Below, one piece after another: positions 6,635 to 14,056 of a stretch of DNA of 15,740 bases. This DNA is from Clostridiales bacterium (GTDB lineage Bacteria > Bacillota > Clostridia > Oscillospirales > Acutalibacteraceae). The notes beneath the pieces are model-generated. The model saw nothing but the letters and a program-made list of their open reading frames with translations, had not been told where the DNA came from and searched no databases. Position 1 is the first letter of the stretch. Every line of letters starts with the position of its first letter. The position numbers were made by a program, and so were the translations under genes. The DNA lies in assembly GCA_012511485.1 (NCBI GenBank), contig JAAZFZ010000200.1, forward strand, positions 1-15,740, read 5' to 3'.

Positions 6635-8230
6635 TTACATTTCGCCCTCCATGACGGCAAAAGCACAGCGAATACCGTCAACTGCGGCGGAAACAATGCC
6701 TCCCGCATATCCTGCACCCTCTCCGCAAGGGTAAAGACCACGGACATTTGACTGATAGAACTCGTCCCTGAGTATTCTGACAGATGAAGAGCTTCTGGTT
6801 TCGGGCACTGTCAGCACTGCCTGAGGGAATGCGAAGCCATTGAGCATACTATTCATTTTGCCAAAGGCAGCGGCCATTGTATCGGTTACGCGTTTGGGCA
6901 GGATGCGCCGAATGTCACCGAGCTTTACGCCTGTAGGGCAGGTCGGTCTGACACATCCAAGCCTTTCGGAGGGACGGTCATTAAGAAAATCACCTACCAG
7001 CTGCGCAGGTGCTGTGTAGTCGCCTCCGCCAAGCGCAAAGGCACTTTTTTCAATCTGCCTCTGGAGTTCGATTCCTGCAAGGACATGGGAACTGGGGAAT
7101 AACTCCGGCTCAATGCCGACAAGCAGAGCAGAGTTCGAATTCTCGCCGTCACGAGCCCATTCGCTCATGCCGTTTACAACAACCTCACCCGTTTCAGACG
7201 AGGCACAGATGACCGTTCCGCCCGGTCACATACAGAATGTGTATGCTCCCCTTCCATGCTCAGGGTGGCAGGCAAGCTTATAGTCTGCTGCACCGAGCAA
7301 CGGATGATTGGCGAAGGAGCCATACTGAGCGGCGTCAATCATTTCCCTCGGATGCTCAATTCTTGCACCGACGGAAAACGGCTTTTGCATCATACGGATG
7401 CCTTTGTTGAAAAGCATTTCAACTGTGTCCCTTGCCGAATGGCCTATAGCCAATATCAAAGCATCTGTTTCAATATCCCTGCTTGCGCCCTGTTCAATAA
7501 CGGAAACGCCGTGAATGACCCCGTTTACAACGATAATATTCGTCAACCTGCAGCCGAAACGAATCTCGCCGCCTAAGGATACTATTTCTTTTCTAATATT
7601 CTTAACCACTTTGCCGAGTTTATCCGTACCTATGTGCGGTTTTGCGGAGTAAAGTATTTCATTCGGAGCGCCGTGTGCCTCAAGCTCCAAAAAAACCTTG
7701 CGGCATAGTTTGTCCTTTATGCCTGTTGTCAGTTTTCCATCAGAAAAAGCACCTGCTCCGCCCTCACCGAACTGAATATTAGAATCGGTATTTAGTTCCC
7801 TATTCTGCCATAAATTCCTAACATCTTGATTTCTTTTATCAACATCATTGCCTCGCTCAAGAATAATAGGATTTAAGCCTTCACGGGCAAGAGTGAGCGC
7901 TGCTAGCATACCTGCCGGCCCAAAGCCAGCTATTACAGGCCTTAAAGTGCTTTTGCGCCTGAGCTCCGGTTGCTTGTATTCAAATCTTTCACCGATAGAA
8001 ACCTTTGAGCTGCCGCTTTTTGAAACAACAGAGTTTTCGTCACCGTCAACTTCGGCTTCCACATTATAAACAAAAAAAATATTATTCTTTTTTCTGCTGT
8101 CAATGGCCTTTCTTGTGATTTCAAGTGATATTATAGCTCTCTTAGGGCATTTCAATGCCTTTGCCGCAGCGGATAGTATTTCATCGTAACCGCCCTCAAG
8201 CGGAATTTTGAGCTGTGTAATCTTTATCAT
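6635..8230 (-). CDS. FAD-dependent dehydrogenase (COG2509-like) with in-frame UGA, probable selenoprotein
   Basis: This is a 531-codon flavoprotein, a length normal for the family as I know it, read through one in-frame TGA at 7226-7228 (codon 335). The FAD-binding motif AGFGPAGMLAAL is at residues 101-112; a second glycine-rich patch FGEGGAGAFSDGKL is at 154-167; the C-terminal FAD segment is LYPCGEGAGYAGGIVSAA. The frame is identical on both sides of the TGA, and the residues around it, GRGAYTFCM-stop-PGGTVICASSE, match what I recall as a conserved GRG.YTFCMCPGG..V.A.SE motif, with TGA in place of the second Cys. A SECIS-like hairpin follows. The simplest reading is selenocysteine in a C-x-U redox motif (C333, U335). 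The alternative is a nonsense mutation with no other decay. The ATG at 8230 has a GAGGAAA site. The physiological substrate is unknown. Confidence 0.82.
7182..7204 (-). promoter_or_regulatory. Candidate bacterial SECIS element
   Basis: On the minus strand the arms GCCUCGUC and GGUGAGGU form 8 contiguous pairs (three G-U) with the 7-nt loop UGAAACG. The loop starts 30 nt after the UGA and has G at its second position. As I recall the published description of bacterial SECIS elements, the loop lies about 16-37 nt from the UGA with a G among its first two bases, so this fits. It lies wholly in coding sequence, as bacterial SECIS elements do. Confidence 0.6.
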
Positions 8231-8240
8231 TAATTTTTCC

Positions 8241-9473
8241 TCACAAAGCAGCATTTTTGCCTGCCGTCAACCCCGACGACCATGCCCACTGCAGATTGAA
8301 GCCTCCGCAGCCGCCGTCAACATCAAGGATTTCACCGCAGCAGTACAGGCCTTTATGCCTTTTGGATTCTAGCGTCTGCGAGTTGAACTCGCTCACCTCA
8401 ACTCCGCCTGAGGTAACCTGAGCGGACTCAAAGCCTTTTGTGCCGGTAGCTTCAAGATTAAAGCTCTTGATGCATTGAGCAATGCCGCTTATATTCTTTT
8501 CGGATAAATCGCTTAGCTCTAAAGATAAATTGATACCCGCAGCTCTGCATATAGCTGCAGATACGGCTTTTGGCACAATGCCTGTCAATAGACCTTCAAT
8601 ATGCAAAGCGGAATTACGCTTTATAGAACGGTAAATATAATCCGATACTTCATTCTTGCTTAAAGAAGGCACAAAGTCTATTGAAATCAGGCAGCTTTTT
8701 TTCGAGCCGCTCTGAAAATGACACGAAACATATCTGCTTACCTCCATTGCGGCTATGCCGGAAATGCCAAAGTCGGTAAACTGAATCTCGCCGCTGGACT
8801 CCGATATCAATTCCCCTTGAATCCATACGGATATCCTTGCCTTTGCCCTGACACCTTTAAGGGACTTTATCAAATCGGTTTTGGTTTTAATCTGAACCAA
8901 TGCGGGTAACAGCGGAGTTAATTTATATCCGAGATTTTTGAGCAACTCAAATCCGCTGCCGTCAGAGCCCTGTGAAGGCGAGGCCTTGCCGCCGCAGGCT
9001 ATTATCACCTTTTCGGCAGAAATGGCATTTGCACCGTTATATATAATATATTTCCCGCTAACTGCCTGAATCTTCGTAACAGGTGTTTGACATCTTATCT
9101 CAATAGTGAGCCTTTCTGCCTCAAAACGGAGTGCGTCAAGAACACTTGGAGCCGTATAACTCATAGGATAAACCCTGCCTTCGTTATCAGTCACTGTCAG
9201 CAGACCAACTGAATTAAAGAAAGCAAGGGTTTTTTCAACATTATATTTATTTAAAGCTGCGCACGCAAATTCGCCATTATGATAGCTGCTGCTCTGCGTG
9301 TTGATATTTGAAAGATTGCAGCGCCCGTTACCGGTTGCGAGGATTTTTTTGCCGACTCTGGGCAGGCGTTCAAGTATAACAATACTCATTTTGCTGTTAT
9401 GCCGTGCGCAGTTGATTGCAGCACACAGACCGGACGCTCCGCCGCCTATGACTGCCAGATTATAGTTTTTCAT
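8241..9473 (-). CDS. NAD(P)/FAD-dependent oxidoreductase, HI0933/BaiN family
   Basis: This is a 410-aa flavoprotein of the HI0933/YhiN/BaiN family. The Rossmann FAD motif AVIGGGASGLCAA is at residues 7-19, the family block GKKILATGNGRCNLSN follows at about 42-57, and the C-terminal block GEILDVDGGCGGFNLQWAWSSG closes the FAD site. I chose the ATG at 9473 because it has a GAGG site at good spacing and the protein then begins just before the FAD motif, as homologues do; the frame is open to 9524. It overlaps the end of the DtxR-like gene by 14 bp and ends 10 bp before the next flavoprotein. BaiN homologues reduce 3-oxo-delta-4,6 bile acids, but most family members have no proven substrate, so bile-acid activity should not be assumed. 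Confidence 0.92.
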   Translation of the reverse strand: MKNYNLAVIGGGASGLCAAINCARHNSKMSIVILERLPRVGKKILATGNGRCNLSNINTQSSSYHNGEFACAALNKYNVEKTLAFFNSVGLLTVTDNEGRVYPMSYTAPSVLDALRFEAERLTIEIRCQTPVTKIQAVSGKYIIYNGANAISAEKVIIACGGKASPSQGSDGSGFELLKNLGYKLTPLLPALVQIKTKTDLIKSLKGVRAKARISVWIQGELISESSGEIQFTDFGISGIAAMEVSRYVSCHFQSGSKKSCLISIDFVPSLSKNEVSDYIYRSIKRNSALHIEGLLTGIVPKAVSAAICRAAGINLSLELSDLSEKNISGIAQCIKSFNLEATGTKGFESAQVTSGGVEVSEFNSQTLESKRHKGLYCCGEILDVDGGCGGFNLQWAWSSGLTAGKNAAL

Positions 9474-9861
9474 TTTTTGCCTCAATTTTGGAATTTTTTT
9501 CAAGATATTTAAAAAGAAGCTCAATGGTACGGGGGCTCATGACATGCTCCATCTGGCAGGCATCCTTTTGCGCAATTTCTTCCTCAACGCCAAGAGTATC
9601 AGTCAAAAAGCGTTTAATAAGCTTATGCCTATGAAGAACCTTTGCGGCATAGGTTTCTCCTTCAAGAGTGAGGGTAATATCGCCGTAGGATTCGTGCGAA
9701 AGATAGCCGGCCTCCTTGAGAGTGCCGACAGCCCGGTTAACACTCGGCTTTGAAACGCCGAGAAAGTCGGCAACATCGGTCATTCTTGCCGCACCGAAAT
9801 CCTGCCTGAGTACAAAAATAGCTTCAAGATAATCCTCAAAGGAGGCGGAAATATCATTCAT
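9460..9861 (-). CDS. DtxR-family metal-dependent transcriptional repressor
   Basis: This 133-aa regulator has a winged helix-turn-helix (about residues 8-72, with VADFLGVSKPSVNRAV as the recognition region) and a dimerisation/metal domain, but no SH3-like third domain, as in MntR. Likely metal ligands are D10, E13, H79, C102, E105 and H106. The DACQMEHVMS segment resembles the iron regulator DtxR (Cys at 102) rather than MntR, where I recall a Glu; the DtxR ancillary-site residues equivalent to E83 and H98 are Lys and Gln here. With feoAB upstream it is probably iron-responsive and represses its own operon through the palindrome at 12387-12405. Its ATG overlaps the preceding stop codon region (ATGAATGA). 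Confidence 0.92.
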   Translation of the reverse strand: MNDISASFEDYLEAIFVLRQDFGAARMTDVADFLGVSKPSVNRAVGTLKEAGYLSHESYGDITLTLEGETYAAKVLHRHKLIKRFLTDTLGVEEEIAQKDACQMEHVMSPRTIELLFKYLEKNSKIEAKNEKL

Positions 9862-10045
9862 TTATATCATCTCGCTTTTTATCACAGTTTGAACATTCGG
9901 AGCAAGCATCGGGATTGTCGGCATATCCGCAGCCTGAACAGCCGGAACATCCTTTGCCCTTCGCCTCTTTTATTTTACTACGAATCATTAGAAAAACGCA
10001 AGTAATTGCCAAAATAACAATTCCTATTGCAATATATTTACCCAT
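9854..10045 (-). CDS. FeoB-associated Cys-rich membrane peptide
   Basis: This 63-aa peptide has one N-terminal membrane helix (about residues 4-21), a basic stretch, and a cytoplasmic tail with three pairs of cysteine spacing: C33, C36, C39 and C48, C51, C54. Such proteins (Pfam FeoB_associated type) are encoded next to feoB in Firmicutes and Bacteroidetes and are thought to help ferrous-iron transfer or to assist FeoB; the exact role is unproven. It overlaps the feoB 3' end by 22 bp and the regulator start by 8 bp, so translation is coupled on both sides. The ATG at 10045 has an AGGTAA site. Confidence 0.88.
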   Translation of the reverse strand: MGKYIAIGIVILAITCVFLMIRSKIKEAKGKGCSGCSGCGYADNPDACSECSNCDKKRDDINE

Positions 10046-12093
10046 ATTAGATTACCTGCCTGATAAATAATAAAAGTTACGACCCATGCGACAGCGGCCT
10101 GAAAAACTAGGGCAAAAGCCGTCCATTTAGCACTTGCCATCTCCCTGCGAATTGAAGCAACGGCAGCAAAACATGGAATGAAAAGCAATGTGAATGCCAT
10201 AATAGCATACGCCGCCGGGGGTGAATAAATACTGCCAAGCAATGCCGAAAGACCTTCGGCATTTGTGTTGTGAAGAATTGCCATGGTGCTCACTATTGAT
10301 TCTTTTGCAACAAGCCCGCTCAAAACAGAAACGGAGCTTTTCCAGTCTCCGAAGCCGAGGGGAGCAAAAACAGGAGACAGTGCTTTGCCGATAACGCCGA
10401 GAATACTCTGCTCGCTGTCCGTGACATGATGGAGGGAAAAGCTGAAATACTGTAAAAACCAAATTACAACGGAAGCACCGAGAAGAACCGTGCCCGCCTT
10501 GGTAATGAAATCCCTGATTCTTTCCCACAGGTGGAGGCCGAGAGTTTTTGCAGTCGGCATTCTGTAGGGAGGCAGTTCCATAACAAACGGAGAATGTCCG
10601 CCTTTGAGCACGGTTTTCTGAAGAATAAAAGCACACATTATAGCTATAACCAGCCCAAGAAAAAACATTGAGCCTATAGCAATGCCGGCGTATTTTGAAA
10701 AAAAGCTACCGATAAACAAAGCATATACGGGCATTTTTGCTCCGCATGACATAAAGGGGACAAGCATTATGGTAAGCCTTCTGTCCTTTTCGTTGCTCAG
10801 TGTCCTTGTTGCCATAACTGCTGTCACTGAGCAGACGAAGCCCATTAGCATGGGCACAAAGGATTTGCCCGAAAGCCCAATTGTATGCAGCGCTCTGTCC
10901 ATAATGAATGCTGCACGAGCCATATATCCACTGTCCTCAAGCAGTGAGAGGAAGAAAAACAGCATTGCAAGCTGCGGGAAAAAGCTCAAAACACTGCCCA
11001 CACCGACAATCATACCGTCACATAAAAGAGCAACCGCCCAATCCGGGGTTGATACTGATTCAAGAGTATTCCTCACCGTTTCAAGCAGCCTGACATTTAT
11101 CAGGTTATCGACAATATCCGTCAGGTTTGAGCCTAGTGAGCCGAAGGTAATGTAGAACACTAAACCCATAACAAAAATAAAAAGAGGAATGGCAAGGTAT
11201 TTGTTTGTAACAATCCTATCTATTTTGTCCGAGGTGGTCAATGTGCCCTCTTTTTGCGCTTTTTTAAGCACCCTGTTTCTGATTTTGCATATATACTTAT
11301 ATTTCTGGTCAGCTACAAGCATCTCTCTGTCAAGTGTTTGCGTTTGGGTATTCCTGACGATTTCTTCAATGAATTCTAAATCGGTTTTATCGAGGCCGAG
11401 CTTTTCGATTGTAAGCCTGTCGCCCTCAATAAGCTTTACTGCCGACCAGCGCAATGGCTGCTTTTTGGCATCGCATACAGCCTTGATTATCGGCTCTATT
11501 GTTTCTATTGCCTGCTTGAGCTTGCCCGTATAGATAGCGGGTGAATCTCCTATATTACTATGCCGGTCAATGTGCTTTGAATCGCCCGCATTATGCTCAA
11601 TCTCATGCTCACAGGCATGAACGAGCTTATTGACATTTGTGCTTTTTGCGGCACTTATGGCAACGACACGTATGCCTATAAGCGTCGAAAGCAGGCCGAC
11701 ATCAAGTGTATCACCGTTTTTCTCAATGACATCCATCATGTTAAGAGCAATAACCATCGGCGTGCCAAGCTCTGCAAGCTGCAGGCTCAGATATAAATTG
11801 CGCTCAAGGTTTGTTGCATCAACTATGTTTATTATTAAATCAGGCTTTTCGTCAATAATAAAATTTCTGCTCACTATCTCTTCGGCAGAGTATGGAGAAA
11901 GTGAATATATCCCCGGCAGGTCAACAACCGAAACCTCTTTTGAGGATTGAATAAGTCTGCCCTCTTTTTTCTCGACAGTTACACCCGGCCAGTTTCCGAC
12001 ATACTGATTGGAGCCTGTCAGTGCGTTAAAAAGAGTTGTTTTGCCGCAGTTGGGGTTACCTACCAAGGCGTATCTATAACCCAAATTAATCAC
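10024..12093 (-). CDS. feoB: Ferrous iron transport protein B
   Basis: This is the main Fe(II) importer, 689 aa, a normal length. The N-terminal GTPase-like domain has G1 GNPNCGKT (residues 12-19), G2 within GVTVEKK (37-43), G3 DLPG (58-61), G4 NMMD (118-121) and G5 ISAAK (146-150). The membrane part, from about residue 310, contains the two Gate regions, with the family blocks SVLSFFPQLAMLFFFLSLLED, SGYMARAAFIMDR and MSCGAKMPVYALF. The start is a GTG at 12093 with GGAG 6 nt upstream; no ATG lies near the G1 motif. It lies 15 bp after feoA. All motifs are intact, so it should be a functional importer, consistent with an anaerobe that meets iron mainly as Fe(II). Confidence 0.97.
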   Translation of the reverse strand: MINLGYRYALVGNPNCGKTTLFNALTGSNQYVGNWPGVTVEKKEGRLIQSSKEVSVVDLPGIYSLSPYSAEEIVSRNFIIDEKPDLIINIVDATNLERNLYLSLQLAELGTPMVIALNMMDVIEKNGDTLDVGLLSTLIGIRVVAISAAKSTNVNKLVHACEHEIEHNAGDSKHIDRHSNIGDSPAIYTGKLKQAIETIEPIIKAVCDAKKQPLRWSAVKLIEGDRLTIEKLGLDKTDLEFIEEIVRNTQTQTLDREMLVADQKYKYICKIRNRVLKKAQKEGTLTTSDKIDRIVTNKYLAIPLFIFVMGLVFYITFGSLGSNLTDIVDNLINVRLLETVRNTLESVSTPDWAVALLCDGMIVGVGSVLSFFPQLAMLFFFLSLLEDSGYMARAAFIMDRALHTIGLSGKSFVPMLMGFVCSVTAVMATRTLSNEKDRRLTIMLVPFMSCGAKMPVYALFIGSFFSKYAGIAIGSMFFLGLVIAIMCAFILQKTVLKGGHSPFVMELPPYRMPTAKTLGLHLWERIRDFITKAGTVLLGASVVIWFLQYFSFSLHHVTDSEQSILGVIGKALSPVFAPLGFGDWKSSVSVLSGLVAKESIVSTMAILHNTNAEGLSALLGSIYSPPAAYAIMAFTLLFIPCFAAVASIRREMASAKWTAFALVFQAAVAWVVTFIIYQAGNLIWVNILQ

Positions 12094-12108
12094 ATCCTTC
12101 TCCGGTTC

Positions 12109-12339
12109 TCATATTGTTTCAACCCTTATAGTCTGTGCCTCCTTCTTCCTAAGGCTTAGCTCGTACCCCCGGACATTTATTTCAATCGGATCGCCCATAG
12201 GCGCCGTTTTTCTCATTATTATTACCGCTCCGGGAGTTATGCCCATATCTATTATGTGGCGTCTTACAGCCCCAGAGTTGCCTAGGGATACAACAAGTCC
12301 CTTCTCATTTATCTTGAGTTGGTCAACTGTTTTGAGCAT
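12109..12339 (-). CDS. feoA: Ferrous iron transport protein A
   Basis: This is a 76-aa SH3-like cytoplasmic protein that works with FeoB in ferrous-iron uptake. The typical FeoA wording is present: NSGAVRRHIIDMGITPGAVI and NVRGYELSLRKKEA. The ATG at 12339 has an AAGGAAG site 7 nt upstream. It is the first gene of the string, 48 bp downstream of the DtxR-type palindrome, and is followed by feoB after 15 bp. Confidence 0.95.
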   Translation of the reverse strand: MLKTVDQLKINEKGLVVSLGNSGAVRRHIIDMGITPGAVIIMRKTAPMGDPIEINVRGYELSLRKKEAQTIRVETI

Positions 12340-12386
12340 CTCAACACTTCCTTAACACATCTTCAAAAATGTTAGCCCTGAGTAAG

Positions 12387-12405
12387 TTAGCTTAGGCTAA
12401 GCTTA
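12387..12405. promoter_or_regulatory. DtxR/IdeR-type operator of the feo operon
   Basis: TTAGCTTAGGCTAAGCTTA is a palindrome with a perfect 7-1-7 core. It follows the layout of the known iron box TTAGGTTAGSCTAACCTAA with the G/C swapped at positions 5 and 15. It covers the -10 of the minus-strand promoter, so bound repressor would block feoA transcription. Confidence 0.75.
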
Positions 12406-12428
12406 TCCTATTGCTCCTGATTTGTCAA
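12400..12428 (-). promoter_or_regulatory. feoA: Promoter of the feo operon
   Basis: A perfect -35 TTGACA (12423-12428, minus strand) is followed after 17 bp by TAAGCT (12400-12405), a modest -10 that lies inside the DtxR-type palindrome. The leader to the feoA start is about 55 nt. Confidence 0.65.
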
Positions 12429-12445
12429 CACTAATAATCGAAAGA

Positions 12446-12474
12446 TTGACAAAAAATAATTTTTGTTGTATTCT
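12446..12474 (+). promoter_or_regulatory. rmlA: Promoter of the rmlACD operon
   Basis: A perfect -35 TTGACA (12446-12451), a 17-bp spacer and a -10 TATTCT (12469-12474) place transcription start near 12480. Its -35 lies only 17 bp from the -35 of the divergent feo promoter, so the two polymerases may compete. Confidence 0.7.
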
Positions 12475-12475
12475 A

Positions 12476-12510
12476 CACAAGTAAGCAATTATTTCCATAT
12501 TGCTTTTGTG
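12476..12510 (+). other. Stem-loop at the 5' end of the rmlA leader
   Basis: CACAA(GT)AAGCAAT and ATTGCTTTTGTG pair over 12 bp with a 2-nt bulge and a 9-nt loop. It begins at or near the predicted transcription start and ends about 50 nt before the rmlA start codon. It has no U tract, so it is not an attenuator in this form; it may be a 5' mRNA stabiliser. Confidence 0.45.
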
Positions 12511-12560
12511 CAAACATACAACTGAATACTACCAGATGTTACAAAAAAGGAGTGCTGTTT

Positions 12561-13484
12561 TTGAAGGGAATAATTCTCGCCGGAGGGTCTGGGACAAGAC
12601 TCTACCCTTTAACAATGGTTACTAGCAAGCAGCTATTGCCTGTCTATGATAAGCCTATGATTTATTATCCCCTCTCAACACTTATGCTTGCCGGAATCAG
12701 GGATATATTAATTATTTCAACTCCTGAGGATACGCCAAAATTCCAGGCTCTTATGGGAACCGGGAAGCAGTTTGGCATAAAATTAACATATGCCGTTCAA
12801 CCAAGCCCCGATGGGCTTGCCCAGGCCTTTGTTATCGGTGAAGAATTCATCGGGGACGACAGCGTTGCCATGATTCTGGGCGACAACATTTTTTACGGTA
12901 GCGGGTTGGGGTATATGTTGCGGCAGGCAGCAAACAATACTAAGACAAGAGCAACAATATTCGGCTATTATGTTGAGAATCCAGAGGCTTTCGGCGTTGT
13001 TGAATTCGACGAAAACAATGTGCCCGTTTCCATTGAGGAAAAGCCTGAGATTCCCAAATCCAACTACGCTGTTACCGGCCTTTATTTCTATGATAACAGG
13101 GTTGTTGAATATGCAAAATCTCTCAGACCGTCAAAGCGCGGTGAATATGAGATAACGGATATTAACAGAATATATCTTGAGAACGGCGATTTGGATATTA
13201 GGCTACTGGGCAGAGGCTTTGCGTGGCTTGACACGGGGACAGTCGAGAACCTTATGGACGCTGCAAACTTTGTCAGAACGGTCGAAACCCTTCAGGGCAT
13301 CAAGATTTCCGCTCCCGAGGAGATTGCCTATAACATGAGGTGGATTTCGAAGCGTGACCTTATTGAATCCGCAAAGAAATACGGCAAATCAAACTACGGC
13401 AAGCACCTTACCCGTGTCAGTGAGGGTAAAATTCTCTATGGTGACAGCTTGGGTGAACGCCCGCGCTGGGGAAAGGGAAGTTAA
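12561..13484 (+). CDS. rmlA: Glucose-1-phosphate thymidylyltransferase
   Basis: This enzyme makes dTDP-glucose from dTTP and glucose-1-phosphate, the first step of dTDP-L-rhamnose synthesis; it is cytoplasmic, 307 aa. The nucleotide-binding signature GGSGTRLYPLT is at residues 8-18, followed by KQLLPVYDKPM (23-33), the sugar-site SPDGLAQAF (82-90) and GDNIFYG (107-113). I chose TTG at 12561, which gives the family-typical start MKGIILAGG and has AAGGAG 8 nt upstream. The GTG at 12552 overlaps that site and cannot use it. It begins a three-gene operon with rmlC (1 bp gap) and rmlD. It is also called rfbA. Confidence 0.95.
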   Translation: MKGIILAGGSGTRLYPLTMVTSKQLLPVYDKPMIYYPLSTLMLAGIRDILIISTPEDTPKFQALMGTGKQFGIKLTYAVQPSPDGLAQAFVIGEEFIGDDSVAMILGDNIFYGSGLGYMLRQAANNTKTRATIFGYYVENPEAFGVVEFDENNVPVSIEEKPEIPKSNYAVTGLYFYDNRVVEYAKSLRPSKRGEYEITDINRIYLENGDLDIRLLGRGFAWLDTGTVENLMDAANFVRTVETLQGIKISAPEEIAYNMRWISKRDLIESAKKYGKSNYGKHLTRVSEGKILYGDSLGERPRWGKGS

Positions 13485-13485
13485 A

Positions 13486-14037
13486 ATGAAATTGATTAAT
13501 ACAGAGATTGAAGGTCTTGTCATTATTGAGCCACAGGTTTTTTGCGATAGCAGAGGCTGGTTCTACCAATCATATTCATACATGAAGCTCATGGAATTGG
13601 CCATAGACACGCTTTTTGTTCAGGATAACCGCTCCCTTTCGGCAGTCAAGGGCACAATCAGAGGGCTTCACTGCCAGATTGAGCCTAAGGCACAGACTAA
13701 GCTTGTTTTTTGCTCAAGGGGCGCAATTTATGATGTTGCCGTCGATATTCGTAAAGGCTCGCCGACATACCTTAAATGGTTCGGGGTTGAACTCAGCTCC
13801 GCTAATAAAAGCATGATTTATATACCTAAGGGTTTTTTGCACGGCTTTCTGACATTGACCGATGATGTTGAGGTTTTCTATAAGGTTGACGAATACTATT
13901 CACCTGAAAACGACAGAAGCGTCAGATTCGATGACAGCAGCATCAATATTGATTGGGGAATTGCTGAGCCCATACTTTCAAGTAAGGATTTGTACGCTCC
14001 TCTTCTTTCGGGCAGTGACATAAAATTCATATACTGA
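13486..14037 (+). CDS. rmlC: dTDP-4-dehydrorhamnose 3,5-epimerase
   Basis: This cupin-fold enzyme epimerises C3 and C5 of dTDP-4-keto-6-deoxyglucose, 183 aa and complete. Visible family blocks are DSRGWFYQSY (residues 21-30), QDNRSLSAVKGTIRGLHCQ (46-64, with the catalytic His at H62), IPKGFLHGF (113-121) and EVFYKVDEYYSPE (129-141, catalytic Tyr likely Y132). The ATG at 13486 follows rmlA by one base and has GGGAAG upstream; the frame is open further upstream within rmlA but without similarity. It is also called rfbC. Confidence 0.95.
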   Translation: MKLINTEIEGLVIIEPQVFCDSRGWFYQSYSYMKLMELAIDTLFVQDNRSLSAVKGTIRGLHCQIEPKAQTKLVFCSRGAIYDVAVDIRKGSPTYLKWFGVELSSANKSMIYIPKGFLHGFLTLTDDVEVFYKVDEYYSPENDRSVRFDDSSINIDWGIAEPILSSKDLYAPLLSGSDIKFIY

Positions 14038-14056
14038 TTATTATTCAGGGGGTTTT

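Noticed and set aside
7166..7228. Two separate genes or a frameshift in the FAD dehydrogenase
   Set aside because: The pieces on either side of 7226 are in the same frame and together give the normal family length; the next ATG (7168) has no ribosome binding site and would begin inside a conserved domain.
7210..7228. Stem UGACCG/CGGUCA including the UGA itself, as the SECIS
   Set aside because: Its loop starts only a few bases after the UGA, much closer than described for bacterial SECIS elements; the stem at 7182-7204 has the right distance.
10127..10636. Second minus-strand open frame inside feoB
   Set aside because: It is wholly nested in feoB in another frame, with an Arg/Cys-rich composition typical of an out-of-frame shadow.
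12490..12560. Attenuator before rmlA
   Set aside because: The leader stem has no following T tract, and no alternative pairing or leader peptide was seen.
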